A DNA stretch of 64,000 bases from Phycisphaerae bacterium RAS1. GTDB taxonomy: Bacteria; Planctomycetota; Phycisphaerae; UBA1845; Fen-1342. The notes beneath the pieces were generated by a model, which was not told the origin of the DNA, did not search any database, and saw only the letters and a list, made by a program, of their open reading frames with translations. Each line of letters opens with the position of its first letter. Positions within the stretch are counted from its first letter, which is position 1. The stretch covers positions 302,942 through 366,941 of the forward strand of contig SMLU01000002.1 in the NCBI GenBank assembly GCA_007859745.1, in the 5' to 3' direction. Of the stretch, positions 1 to 9,350 are shown piece after piece. The position numbers and the translations under genes were made by a program.

Positions 1-1
1 G

Positions 2-316
2 CCGTGGATGTACTTCAACGGGAAGATCGACGAGGTCGAGATTTTCAGCCGCGCCCTCACTCCCGCGGAGGTCTGGGAGATCTACGACGCCAAGCAGACG
101 GGCAAGTGCCGGCCGGACTATTCCGGCGGCGACACCAACTGCGACGGCGAGGTGGATATTCTGGACATCAACAGCTTCATTCTCGCGGTCGGCGACCCGG
201 CGGCCTACGCGGCCGCGTATCCGGGCTGCAATGTTCGCGCGGCGGATGCCAACGAGGACGGCAGCGTCGACGTGCTGGACATCAACCCGTTCATCGCCCT
301 GCTGGCGGGCGGTTAG
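2..316 (+). CDS. Dockerin-tailed LamG-type secreted protein, C-terminal part
   Basis: The gene enters from outside the window; only about 104 C-terminal residues are visible. The first part (WMYFNGKIDEVEIFSRALT) is the typical last strand region of a LamG/concanavalin-like jelly-roll domain. A short linker (TGKCRPDYSGGD) leads into two EF-hand-like dockerin repeats: NCDGEVDILDINSF and [14 protein letters not shown], ending LLAGG and a TAG stop. Such tails in planctomycetes sit at the C-terminus of secreted proteins and are thought to bind calcium; whether they bind a cohesin is unknown. The real start lies upstream of base 1, so the ATG at 8 is internal. Confidence 0.85.
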   Translation, partial: PWMYFNGKIDEVEIFSRALTPAEVWEIYDAKQTGKCRPDYSGGDTNCDGEVDILDINSFILAVGDPAAYAAAYPGCNVRAADANEDGSVDVLDINPFIALLAGG

Positions 317-347
317 CAGCCCGCGGAAATGGAAGCGCTTTGCCGAC

Positions 348-423
348 CGTAGCGTCGGACCTTGGCTTCTGACGGTGTCTTCCGCGCGATGTCACACCGT
401 CGAATACAGAGGTCCGACGCTGC
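348..423. repeat. GTAGCGTCGG-family inverted repeat
   Basis: Left arm CGTAGCGTCGGACCT at 348-362 is mirrored by AGGTCCGACGCTGC at 410-423. The same arm sequence is found inside hypE (42903-42982) and in the hydrogenase protease gene (48918-48946), and as half-copies near 18399 and 32965. Confidence 0.75.
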
Positions 424-473
424 ACCCCCTTTTCAACGGGTACTCTGTCGCGGCACAGACCGCGGGCTTGCAT

Positions 474-576
474 TTCCGAACCCGCCGCGCCAAGCGGCGG
501 GTCGACGTCCCCAAGCCCATCAGGCGCCGCTCGCCCGCGGTCGTCAACCCGCCGCTTGGCGCGGCGGGTTCGGAAA
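474..576. repeat. GAACCCGCCGCGCC-family inverted repeat, copy 1
   Basis: Two arms of about 28 bases, TTCCGAACCCGCCGCGCCAA... and its complement, are separated by a spacer of about 45 bases. Each arm contains its own small hairpin (CCGCCGC/GCGGCGG). Seven copies of this element occur in the window, all outside genes. Confidence 0.85.
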
Positions 577-727
577 AGCGGCCGGGCCGACGGCGTCTGC
601 CAAAAACTCCGCTGACACTCGAGTCCTGCCCGCGGCCTACGTGGCCCGAAATTCCGTATCCGCCGCCGTGGGCGGCGCGGTAAAGTGCACCGATCGGGTC
701 CAATTCGCCCCTGTTCGGAGACCGATT

Positions 728-2227
728 GTGCTTGCATCTCGCTTCGCCGCGCCCGGGCTCTTCCTGGTCGCCTGGCTTCTCGCGGCCGACGCCCCGGCTA
801 CCAGCCGCAACAACGGCCAGAACGGTTACACGCGCCAACCGACGCCGCTGCTGGTTCCCGTGCCGATCGGGCATGTCTTGCAGGCGGTCGTCATGCAGCC
901 GCACTCAACGATCCGACTGCGGAATAACCGCCGCCTGACGGACACGACCGTCACGAGCCTCATACAGACCAGCCTCGTCAGCAACGGCCAGCCCAAGTAT
1001 GAGAAGATGGTGCTGCACATGGCGCAATGCTACGGCGGCGGGTTCATCGACGAGCTGGAGGACGCCGCGGTGCTGACGAACTTCTCGATCAACACCAGCT
1101 CGTTCTGGGAGCACGTTTCGTACGGGCAACTCAACGCGGGCGGCAACCCGCGCAATTATCACAGCCACAGTTGGCGCGAGCAGGTCAACACGCCGAACAC
1201 GCCCAAGGCGATGCTGGCGTCCTACAGCGATTCACTGACAGCCCAGATTTACAACATCGCCCATCCGGACAAGGGCAACCAGATTCTGCGAAACCTGGAG
1301 CGGCCGCAGTTCTTCAGCCGTCCCAACGCCGCCGATGATCACACGCTCACGCGCTCCGCCGACCAGAATGTCGCGCTCATCTTCGTCGGCGAGGATCGCG
1401 AGCGGAACAACCCGCGCGACACCCGCCATTTCCGGGATGCCGGCCGTATGTACGACACGCTCCGCGCTTACGGCTTCACGGACGCGCAGATTTCCTTTCA
1501 GTACGTCGACGGCACGACCCCCGCCGGCGGCAACGACGCCCGCATCGACGGCGCCGCCTCGCTGCTGACCTATCTCGGTTTCATCAGCGGCGCAGGCGTC
1601 GCCTGCGGCGATCAGAACGACTTCGTCTTCATCTGGACTTCCGGTCACGGCGGCACGTACGCCGATGTCCAGGGAATCGTCCAGTTGCTCCCCATCGGCG
1701 CCGGCGTCGGAGTCGCGGAGGCCGAGTACGACCTGCCGCTCTGGGGAGGGTTCCTCGACGCGGCGATTGGCCCGTGGGCGCCCTACGCCGGCGACGATCC
1801 GATCCTCGAGATGAGTGACTTCACGCTCGCCCCCGGGGACGCGCTGCAGGTCTTTCTGAACGACAGCTTCATTGGCTCCATCGGCGACTCGCAGCCGGTT
1901 GAGTTGCCGTTTTCGCCGTCATTGCTGACGCAGACGCAGAATCGACTCCGATTCGTGGGCACCTCGCCGCAAACCGAGATTCGGCGCTTCAGTCTGCACC
2001 AATTCACGAACACGGCGCCGGTGGATGAACCGTCGCCGGGCGACATGAACTGCGACGGCGCGGCGGACATTCTCGATATCAACGCGTTCATTCTGGCCCT
2101 GATTGACCCGTTTGCCTACGCGGCCCAGTTCCCCGGCTGCGACATCAACAACGGCGATCTCAATGGCGACGGAAGCGTGAACGTGCTGGATATCAACCCG
2201 TTCGTGGCGCTGCTGGCGGGGGGCTGA
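728..2227 (+). CDS. Secreted caspase-like protein with dockerin-like tail
   Basis: 499 residues from a GTG start chosen because GGAGA lies six bases upstream and a signal peptide follows directly (VLASRFAAPGLFLVAWLLAAD). The middle has the pattern of a caspase/legumain-like fold: a first strand ALIFVGEDRERNN, a segment DAGRMYDTLRAYGF, then a hydrophobic strand ending in TSGHGG, with the candidate catalytic His at residue 307. I do not see the DxC-type strand with a catalytic Cys in the following 100 residues, so peptidase activity is doubtful. A dockerin-like tail ([28 protein letters not shown]) closes the protein. Longer upstream starts at 362 would run through repeats and are rejected. Confidence 0.75.
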   Translation: MLASRFAAPGLFLVAWLLAADAPATSRNNGQNGYTRQPTPLLVPVPIGHVLQAVVMQPHSTIRLRNNRRLTDTTVTSLIQTSLVSNGQPKYEKMVLHMAQCYGGGFIDELEDAAVLTNFSINTSSFWEHVSYGQLNAGGNPRNYHSHSWREQVNTPNTPKAMLASYSDSLTAQIYNIAHPDKGNQILRNLERPQFFSRPNAADDHTLTRSADQNVALIFVGEDRERNNPRDTRHFRDAGRMYDTLRAYGFTDAQISFQYVDGTTPAGGNDARIDGAASLLTYLGFISGAGVACGDQNDFVFIWTSGHGGTYADVQGIVQLLPIGAGVGVAEAEYDLPLWGGFLDAAIGPWAPYAGDDPILEMSDFTLAPGDALQVFLNDSFIGSIGDSQPVELPFSPSLLTQTQNRLRFVGTSPQTEIRRFSLHQFTNTAPVDEPSPGDMNCDGAADILDINAFILALIDPFAYAAQFPGCDINNGDLNGDGSVNVLDINPFVALLAGG

Positions 2228-2581
2228 TGACAGGCGCGGGCGGGGCCGAAGGCGGTCAAGCGCGATGGCGAGCGGCGGATAAGATCGGCCCCACGATGGC
2301 CTGGGCTGAAGGTGCGCAAGGTGCGCATTTTGTGTGAGGCCTACTTGCGCACCTTCGGCGGGCGGGGGGTTGCGGCGGGTTTTTATGGGGCCGGACAGCG
2401 AGGGTGCAGGGGTCATCAATGATTCTCCGGCGGGCCGCGCGGGCCCCCGGGGCCCGCGATGTCGGAGTGTATCTAGCATTCGTAGGAAGTCGAGCAGCGG
2501 CACGCCCGCCCCGCGGTGCCCTCTTGTCGGCGTGCTCGCCGAGTGTGACTGCGCCGAACCGGCGTTGGCCGCGACCAATCG
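2228..2581. other. Gap between convergent genes with inverted repeats
   Basis: No gene seen in these 354 bases. An inverted repeat GCTGAAGGTGCGCAAG (2305-2320) with CTTGCGCACCTTCGGC (2344-2359) could form a 16-bp stem between the two convergent genes. A second GC-only palindrome (about 2436-2459, CGCGGGCCCCCGGGGCCCGCG-like) follows. Neither has a T tract, so they may act as bidirectional transcript ends or be repeats. Confidence 0.5.
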
Positions 2582-5500
2582 CTACAGCATCGTCGCCAGT
2601 CGCGCCTCAAGCCCGGCGATCTCATCAGCGTTCAGCCCCGCCATGGCATACAGGATGCGGTCGATGAGATCTTGCAGTGGCTGCGCGGCAGGATCGAGAG
2701 CGGAGCGCTCGACGCGCGCAATCTCGCCGCGCGCGGCCTCGATCGCCATGATCCGACGCACCAGCTCGGCGATTACATCCTGCACACCGAGCGGGAACGG
2801 AGCGTTATTCAGCTCGGGCGCTAACAGCTGGGCCGCGTCCTCAATATCCTCGGCGTTTACGGCCGCCATTACGCTCTCACTGATCTTGGCATCGGCATCT
2901 GTGCGACCGGTGGCACAAACCGGGCACGGGAGGTTGTAGAGCTGATAATGGCTGACGTGGGCGTTTGTGCTGCCGAGCCGAAAATACCAGTCCGCGAGCT
3001 TGCAGTTCAGTATCGCAAGCACGAAGTACAGGTCGATGGTTGATTTGTGCGCGGGGCAGTAGTTGACCGTGTGATTCGTAAACTCGCCCGCCGATAGATA
3101 TGCGGCGATGATCCGTCGAAAGTTGTTCTGTGGGCTCGATTCCTGGAGCACAACGCGCGGTTGGCGATGGTGAAATGACTTGCTTGACTCATCCGCGTTC
3201 TGCAGAAATTGAGGAACGTCCAAGTAGAGGTTTTCACCCTGAGATGCTTCTCGCACGCTGTATAGGCAGACGGCGGCGCCACGCGTAACAAGCTTGCCGC
3301 CCCGCTCCCGGAGATTCCCAGCGCGGCGCTGAATGGTCTCGTTTACTTCGCCTTGAAAGAACTCGCAGAATCGACTCAGTCGACTCAGCCGCCCGCTTCC
3401 CATGATCCGCACCGCCAGATCCCAGTCCTCCTGCGAACAGCTCACAATCGCGCGATTCGACGGATCGTAGAGCGGTATTTGTTCCGTCGTCAGTTTCAGG
3501 GAAGGCGATGACTCGTCAATGCGGTCCGCCGGGTGTTGGCGCGACCTGAACGGCGTCCGCCGAACGCTCTCATCGGCCGTCTTCAGCAGCGTAAAGACGC
3601 AGGTCGAGAGCTTGGCATCCGGAAAGACGCGCCGCGCCGGATCGTCCTTCTGCGGAAACGCCTCAACTGCGGTGAGCGCGCCGGCCTCCAGCATGGCCCG
3701 TCGCAAGTCGGCCGCCTGGTCGTCGCCCAGGAGCGCCATCGGCACGATGAACCCGAATCGCCCGCCATCGGCGAGCAGTTCCAGCGCCCGGCAGATAAAC
3801 AGCTTGTAGAGGTTGTTCTTGCCGCGCCGCGAAGGCGTGTACGTCGCGTCGTGCTCGATGAATGACTTCAACGCCGACAGGTCGCGACCTGTTTCCCGCT
3901 CCGAAAGGACATCGTAGGGCGGATTCCCGATGATCGCATCGAAGCCACCCTCGGCGCGCCTGCCGGTCAGGTCGAAGAACGCCTCCGGAAACGCCAGCTC
4001 CCAGTGAAACGCCCGCAGCGGTGCATCCGCCGCGGCCGCCCGCGCTGCCTGGAACCACGGTTGGATCTTCAGCGCCTCGAACCCGCCGGAACCGGCCAGC
4101 GCAAGGAGCGCCGCGTCATAATTCGCGGGGGAGACGCGATGCTCCTCGGGTGCGAAGAATGTGGAGCACCACAGATCGCCGATCGCACTGAACATGTCGC
4201 ACAGCGGCGTGAACGCCAGGCGATACATGTTTTCTTTGGCCTTGATCTGTGCCGGTGTTTGGGAGGGCGTGGCGCGAATTTCGTGCAGGGGCCTCAGCAG
4301 GATCGGAAGGCGCTGCTCCACCTGCTGCTTGAAAATGTTCGCCGTCCCGCCGGGGAAGTCGGGCAGCGAGCCGAGGTCGGTAATCCGGGCGCCGACCAGG
4401 CTGTTTCCGGGGCGGAGGTGATGCTCCAGGAACGTCAGCGGCTCGCTGGTGGACACCGACTCCAGCCAGAGCGCCAGCGTCGCCAGCTCGACCGCCATCG
4501 GGTTGAAGTCGACGCCGAAAATGCAGGACTCGACCACGCGCCGCTTCCAGTACACCAGCGTGGGGGCGTCGCCGACGGCGGGGTCCAGGGCCGGGTCCGA
4601 GGCGTGGGGGTTCGTGGCGAGCTCTTCGGCCAGATACTGGCAGGCGCGCACCAGAAAATGCCCCGAGCCCATGGCGGGGTCTAGCACGCGCAGGCGCAGG
4701 ATGCGGTCGTCGAAGCCGGCCCGCAGCGCGTCCAGTTCCTTCTGCAAGGCGTCGCGGTTAGCCCCCCGCGCGCGTCGAAGCTTGGTCTCCGTCTGCGCGA
4801 TTTCGGCGTTCAGGCGCTGGTCGATTTCACGGCAGAGCGGACCGAGCGTGTTTTCGACGATGTAGCCCACGATCGGATCGGGCGTGTAGTAGGACCCGCT
4901 CGCGCGGCGCTCGCCCTTGTCGGTTTGCAGATACACGCGGCCGCGCTCGTAGCGCAGGCCGGTTTCCTCCCAGCCGGGCGGCGTCGGTTCGGAGCGCGGG
5001 ACGATCCTCTCCGAGCGGCGCGCGCCGCGCCGCTCGCGGATGACCACCATGGGCGCGGTCGCAAAGTGGGGGCGCAGCTCCAGCAGACCTTCGTAGATGC
5101 TCCCGAGGTGCTGAATCGCCAGGTCGCGGTAATCGACGCGAAACAGCCCGCGCTCCGGATGCTCCGGGTCGGCGGCGCGGCCAAGCTGGTCGATCACGCG
5201 GGCCAGGTAGCGGTCCGGCAGCGCCGCACGGCTCAGGAATTCGTGCCGCTGCGCGTCAAACAAACCGCCGTTGTATGCCGGGACGGCGTAACGCGCGTGC
5301 CCATGGTCGATCAGGTCGAACAGCGAGAGGAGATCCTGCCAGATCGCTGTCTGGCCGAGGGCGTACTCCGGATCCCGGCCGTGCGCAACGCGGTCGAGCA
5401 CGTCGGCGATTTCATCGCGATGCCGGGCGAGGCTCCGGTTTCGCGTATACAGGTCATTTCGCCGATAGGGCAGCAGCGACCGGTCCTCGGCGTACATGAT

Positions 5501-6442
5501 GAAGAGCAGGCGATACAGGAGGACGAAACTCTGCTCGCGGCACAGTTCCAGGTCGCGCGGCGCGTTGAGCCGATTGGGTGCGTGCGTCAGAAAGCCCTCG
5601 ATGCACAGGCGGAGCGCTTCAAACACGCGCTCTTTGAGATCCTCGCCAATGCTGAGCGCGTACTCCGAGCTGCCGGCCAGCGCCCGCGCAACCAGCGGTT
5701 GCCGCCCGGATAGAGAGGCAAGGCCGGCCGGACCGAAGAACAGAAAGAAGCGGAAAAAATCATCGAAGGCAGCCTGTTCCTGGTGCAGTGCAAGCTGGCC
5801 TCTTCCCGGGGCGTCTTCCACGCTCGTAAGCAGGCGCGCCAGGTCGCACTCGTAGTAGGTTTGGAAGCGCGCTTTTCCTGGGGCTCGTTGGCGCGGCACG
5901 AGCCGCCAGAGCCGCCCGTTCGTGAGGATTGCGTAGTCAACGCCGCTTCGGTTGAGGTACCACTCGATCTGCTGTGGCGGATACTCACGCTCAGCCCCGA
6001 CTCCCGTCGGCCGGTCCAGGCTCACGTGCCATGCTTTTGCGTCGGCCAGGGCCGCCGGATGCTGCCAGAATTCCGGCTGATTGCGTCCAGCGCGTAGCGC
6101 GGCGTCCAGCGCCTGCTCGCTCAGGAACAGCGCGTAATCGGGCTTGCGCCCGTCGAGCCATGTTTGGTATTTCAGAATCCACCCGAGCGTGGCGAGCAGC
6201 GGCTGAATGAACGCCTGCTCAAGGCCGGCTTCGTCGCCGTAATGCTCGACGCGGCTGCGTTGCATTTCCCAGAGTTGCCGGACGCTTCGAAACGCCAGCC
6301 CCGCGGCGTCGCGTAATTCGGCAAACTCCGGCTCCAGTTGGAGTCGGTGTTGCAGCCAATGGTTCGAGAAGAGCTCGCTGTTCCGCAATGCCCCGAACGG
6401 CAGCGGCGCGGTGTCAGCGGGCGGGGGGCGGCGGGTCGGCAT
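2582..6442 (-). CDS. Type IIG (Eco57I/MmeI-like) restriction-modification enzyme
   Basis: 1286 residues: one polypeptide combining endonuclease, N6-adenine methyltransferase and target recognition. Residues about 70-140 carry a PD-(D/E)xK-type nuclease pattern (P101-D102 after DGRK, then D134-A-K136-AW). The methylase has motif I VLDPAMGSGHFL near residue 582 and motif IV IIGNPPYDV near 840. The region after about 950 looks like a TaqI/Eco57I-type specificity domain and contains SHYQLYNLPCPVC. The family methylates one strand and cleaves outside the site. No separate methylase, specificity or control gene flanks it, so it is a solitary system. Its right-hand neighbour is a dockerin gene remnant, suggesting arrival by insertion. 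The length is normal for the family and I see no frameshift. Confidence 0.9.
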   Translation of the reverse strand: MPTRRPPPADTAPLPFGALRNSELFSNHWLQHRLQLEPEFAELRDAAGLAFRSVRQLWEMQRSRVEHYGDEAGLEQAFIQPLLATLGWILKYQTWLDGRKPDYALFLSEQALDAALRAGRNQPEFWQHPAALADAKAWHVSLDRPTGVGAEREYPPQQIEWYLNRSGVDYAILTNGRLWRLVPRQRAPGKARFQTYYECDLARLLTSVEDAPGRGQLALHQEQAAFDDFFRFFLFFGPAGLASLSGRQPLVARALAGSSEYALSIGEDLKERVFEALRLCIEGFLTHAPNRLNAPRDLELCREQSFVLLYRLLFIMYAEDRSLLPYRRNDLYTRNRSLARHRDEIADVLDRVAHGRDPEYALGQTAIWQDLLSLFDLIDHGHARYAVPAYNGGLFDAQRHEFLSRAALPDRYLARVIDQLGRAADPEHPERGLFRVDYRDLAIQHLGSIYEGLLELRPHFATAPMVVIRERRGARRSERIVPRSEPTPPGWEETGLRYERGRVYLQTDKGERRASGSYYTPDPIVGYIVENTLGPLCREIDQRLNAEIAQTETKLRRARGANRDALQKELDALRAGFDDRILRLRVLDPAMGSGHFLVRACQYLAEELATNPHASDPALDPAVGDAPTLVYWKRRVVESCIFGVDFNPMAVELATLALWLESVSTSEPLTFLEHHLRPGNSLVGARITDLGSLPDFPGGTANIFKQQVEQRLPILLRPLHEIRATPSQTPAQIKAKENMYRLAFTPLCDMFSAIGDLWCSTFFAPEEHRVSPANYDAALLALAGSGGFEALKIQPWFQAARAAAADAPLRAFHWELAFPEAFFDLTGRRAEGGFDAIIGNPPYDVLSERETGRDLSALKSFIEHDATYTPSRRGKNNLYKLFICRALELLADGGRFGFIVPMALLGDDQAADLRRAMLEAGALTAVEAFPQKDDPARRVFPDAKLSTCVFTLLKTADESVRRTPFRSRQHPADRIDESSPSLKLTTEQIPLYDPSNRAIVSCSQEDWDLAVRIMGSGRLSRLSRFCEFFQGEVNETIQRRAGNLRERGGKLVTRGAAVCLYSVREASQGENLYLDVPQFLQNADESSKSFHHRQPRVVLQESSPQNNFRRIIAAYLSAGEFTNHTVNYCPAHKSTIDLYFVLAILNCKLADWYFRLGSTNAHVSHYQLYNLPCPVCATGRTDADAKISESVMAAVNAEDIEDAAQLLAPELNNAPFPLGVQDVIAELVRRIMAIEAARGEIARVERSALDPAAQPLQDLIDRILYAMAGLNADEIAGLEARLATML

Positions 6443-6809
6443 ATTGGATCGCTATGGTGCCGCAGGAGTCGCTCGGCGGCAATCGGCGAAGCACACCCCG
6501 CTTCGCCACTTCGCATCGACCCGCACCAAGCGTCCAGCGACGGGAATGTGGATGTGCTGGACATTAACCCGTTCATCGGCCTGCTTGCCGGCGCGTAGCC
6601 AACGCGAGGCCGGCCGCGTCGCGGCGATCCGGGGGACATTCGGCAAAACCGGAAAACCCGGCCGCACGAGGGGTGCAGCCGGACCCGTTTGGGGGGCCGG
6701 GGGCGACAATCCGGCGAATATTCCGAATTGCGCGTGTAGGGGGGTGGCTGCGGCTCGCTCGTAAGCTGCGTCCGGAAGTCCCTTGCGAGTCACAACGAGG
6801 AGAACCACC
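6443..6809. other. Gap between R-M gene and next gene, with dockerin remnant
   Basis: This 367-base gap between divergent genes holds the dockerin fragment at 6524-6598. The rest shows nothing I can name. The promoters of the R-M gene and of the plus-strand gene at 6810 must lie here. Confidence 0.5.
6524..6598 (+). pseudogene. Orphan dockerin-tail remnant
   Basis: Reads [19 protein letters not shown] and ends LLAGA with a TAG stop, exactly the last dockerin repeat of the neighbouring genes. The first dockerin repeat and any upstream domain are absent; upstream is the 5' end of the R-M gene on the other strand. This looks like the 3' scar of a dockerin gene removed when the R-M gene arrived or by deletion. 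Confidence 0.75.
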
Positions 6810-9146
6810 GTGCGGAAGCTCTGCGCATCAACTGCTTTCATCGGCCTGCTGGCGTTTGCGGGCGCCCCGGCCTGGGCCATCGACGACCACGGCGACATGT
6901 GCGGCACGGCCACCGCCGTCACCACCGATGGCGTCCCGACCGCCGCGATCATTGATCCCGTGACCGATGAAGACTGGTTCAGCTTCAGCGCCACGGCCGG
7001 CAATCGTTACGAGGCGACGACGTTCGTCGCGTCCACCGCGTTCAGCTATCGCGTCGAGGTGATCGCGCCCAACTGTACCGACGTGATCGCAACCTGGAAC
7101 TACTACAGCCCGGACGAGCGCAGCGTCGTTCCGCCGACCACCGACACGTACTACGTGCGCATCGCTTCAACCGCCGCCGCGTACGTCGGTTACATCGAGC
7201 TGGGGCTGACCGATCAGGGGCCGTCGATGGACGACCACAGCGGCCGGCAGGCAGATGCGACGCCGATCGCGGCCAACGGCGCGGCCCTTGCGGCGGGCAT
7301 CGATCACATCGGCGACGTGGACTGGTTCGTCTTTTCCGGCGTCGCGCAGCATTTGTATCGCATGGACGTGCGGGCGCTGCCGGCGGCGCTCGCTACCTAT
7401 GTGCGTGCCGAGCTCTATCAGGGACCGGGGTACCTCGGCGGGACGGGGTGGTCGTACACCAATCCCGGCGGCCCGGAGGGCGAGTGGGTTTCCTCCGCCT
7501 TCTACGTTCCCGTCGGAGGCGACGGCGATGTCAGCGTCCGCGTCAGCGGCTGGCCCGACGGCGTCGGGCCGTACGAAGTGCGCGTGACCGACCTGGGCGG
7601 GGCCGGCGGCGACGACCACGGGGACGACTGCGGCATGGCATCCGCAATCGTCGCCGATGGCAGCGTCACATCCGTCACCACTGATCCGCCGACGGACGTG
7701 GACTGGCTGAGCCTGAGCGTCGTGGCGGGCAATCGCTACGAGCTGACGACGTTGACTGCGTCGGGCACGTTCTACTCGCAGGTGCAGCTTATCGACTCCG
7801 ATTGCGCCGGCCTGCTGGCCGAGTGGGTCTACGCCGACACGGATGAGCTGAGCTTCTTTGCAACCGCGACGACCACGGTTTATTTCAAGCTCACCTCGGC
7901 CCTGGGCACGCAGGTCGGAAACGTGGCGCTGGGCGTCACCGATCGCGGGCCGCAGGCGGATGATCACAGCGGCATGCAGTCCGCCGCAACGGTCGCGCCG
8001 GCCAATGGCGACGTGCAGAACGGGACGATCCACTATCCCGGCGACTATGACTACTTCTCATTCAACGCCCTTGCCGACCACACGTATAGCGTGCAAGTTC
8101 GCGCGCTGACGCACACCGAGTCGTGGACGGTCGCGACAGTGCTCTTCGACGGCGGCTCGCAACTCGACTTCTCCGATTTTTCGAACGGAACGCCAGACGG
8201 ACCGGGTCTGTGGGCCGGTGTCGTCTATGGCGTGCCGCCCACCGGCGGCGGAACGCTCTACGTGCTCGTCTACGCCGGCATCGCTGACGTCGGCGGGTCA
8301 TATGAGCTGACGATCACCGACCTGGGACCGACGCCGGCCGACGATCACGCGGACGAAGCCGCGACCGCCACGCTCCTCATGACCGACGGAACGCCGGTCG
8401 GCGGGTTGCTCGGTCACGGTGGCGACAGCGACTGGTTCCGCTTCGTCGCGGATCCGCAGCGGGTCTACTCTGTCGAGGTCAAGGCGCTCCTCAGCCCGGA
8501 CGCCGGCCTCGCGGGCGGAAATCTGTTCGCGACCGACACGATCACCTACCTGGGATTTGCGGGCTGGACTTACGGCGGGCCGGCCGGCGACGGCGACTGG
8601 GCGCGCGTGCTGTATTACGTCCCCGCGGATGCCGCCGGCGATTACTTCGTGCAGGTGCTCGGTTTGAGCTTCACAGCGGGTCTCTACCAGACGCGCGTGA
8701 TTCTCGGCGCCGGCCTGCCCGGCGACTTTGACAATGACGATGTGCCCGACCCGTTCGACAACTGCCCGACTGTCTACAATCCGAACCAGGACGATTCGGA
8801 CGAGGACGGCATCGGCGACTGCTGCGACCCCGATTCGCCTGATCTGGACAATGACGGCGTCGCCGATACCTGCGACAACTGCCCGACGGTCTACAACCCC
8901 GGCCAGCTCGATACGGACGGCGACGGCGTCGGCGACGTGTGCGAGTTCGCGCTGGGCGACATGAACTGCGACGGCGCGGTCAACGTGCTGGACATCAACC
9001 CATTCGTCCTCGCGCTGATCGACCCGGTCGCGTACGCCGCCCAGTTCCCCGGCTGCAACATCCTGAACGGCGACACGAACGGCGACGGGAACGTCGACGT
9101 GCTGGATATCAATCCGTTCGTGGCGATTCTCGTCGGCGGGGGATGA
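6810..9146 (+). CDS. Secreted PPC-repeat/TSP3 protein with dockerin-like tail
   Basis: 778 residues from a GTG start preceded by GAGGAG; a TTG nine codons upstream is less likely. A signal peptide (ends GAPAWA) precedes several repeats of about 115 residues. Each begins with DDHGD or DDHSG and contains [13 protein letters not shown] strands, as in bacterial pre-peptidase C-terminal (PPC) beta-sandwich domains. Residues about 640-715 are two thrombospondin type 3 calcium-binding repeats ([22 protein letters not shown]). The dockerin-like tail follows. No enzymatic motif is visible; a structural or surface-binding role is inferred. A GC-rich hairpin (arms 9165-9176 and 9181-9192) follows the stop. 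Confidence 0.85.
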   Translation: MRKLCASTAFIGLLAFAGAPAWAIDDHGDMCGTATAVTTDGVPTAAIIDPVTDEDWFSFSATAGNRYEATTFVASTAFSYRVEVIAPNCTDVIATWNYYSPDERSVVPPTTDTYYVRIASTAAAYVGYIELGLTDQGPSMDDHSGRQADATPIAANGAALAAGIDHIGDVDWFVFSGVAQHLYRMDVRALPAALATYVRAELYQGPGYLGGTGWSYTNPGGPEGEWVSSAFYVPVGGDGDVSVRVSGWPDGVGPYEVRVTDLGGAGGDDHGDDCGMASAIVADGSVTSVTTDPPTDVDWLSLSVVAGNRYELTTLTASGTFYSQVQLIDSDCAGLLAEWVYADTDELSFFATATTTVYFKLTSALGTQVGNVALGVTDRGPQADDHSGMQSAATVAPANGDVQNGTIHYPGDYDYFSFNALADHTYSVQVRALTHTESWTVATVLFDGGSQLDFSDFSNGTPDGPGLWAGVVYGVPPTGGGTLYVLVYAGIADVGGSYELTITDLGPTPADDHADEAATATLLMTDGTPVGGLLGHGGDSDWFRFVADPQRVYSVEVKALLSPDAGLAGGNLFATDTITYLGFAGWTYGGPAGDGDWARVLYYVPADAAGDYFVQVLGLSFTAGLYQTRVILGAGLPGDFDNDDVPDPFDNCPTVYNPNQDDSDEDGIGDCCDPDSPDLDNDGVADTCDNCPTVYNPGQLDTDGDGVGDVCEFALGDMNCDGAVNVLDINPFVLALIDPVAYAAQFPGCNILNGDTNGDGNVDVLDINPFVAILVGGG

Positions 9147-9164
9147 TGCGAGCCGTCGGCATGG

Positions 9165-9192
9165 CGCGCGGCGCCGCGAGCGGCGCCGCGCG
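9165..9192. repeat. GC-rich hairpin after stop codon
   Basis: Arms CGCGCGGCGCCG and CGGCGCCGCGCG around a 4-base loop, 18 bases after the preceding stop. There is no T run, so a terminator role is uncertain. Confidence 0.45.
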
Positions 9193-9350
9193 TGGAGCCA
9201 GACGTCCGAATGCGGACGGTGAGTGGATTCGCGGCAGCGCAGGGCGGGGCTAGGCAGATTCTCGTTGCGTTGGGGTGAGCAGCGGTGTAGAGTATCTCCC
9301 GGTGTTCGTCCATTTCGCGCAGCAAGCTCAACGAACTCGGGAGAATCTGC

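Larger units (their letters stand above)
317..727. other. Intergenic region with two palindromic repeats
   Basis: No convincing gene in this 411-base gap. It holds one copy of the GTAGCGTCGG-type inverted repeat (348-423) and one copy of the GAACCCGCCGCGCCAAGCGG-type inverted repeat (474-576). The last 150 bases probably carry the promoter of the following gene, but I cannot pick out a convincing -10/-35 pair. Confidence 0.6.

Noticed and set aside
362-727. Longer start for the caspase-like gene
   Set aside because: It would run through palindromic repeats, has no ribosome site and places the signal peptide inside the protein.
2582-6442. BREX/PglX or other multi-gene defence system
   Set aside because: The methylase resembles those families in part, but no accompanying BREX, DISARM or other defence genes are adjacent, and an N-terminal nuclease motif fits type IIG.
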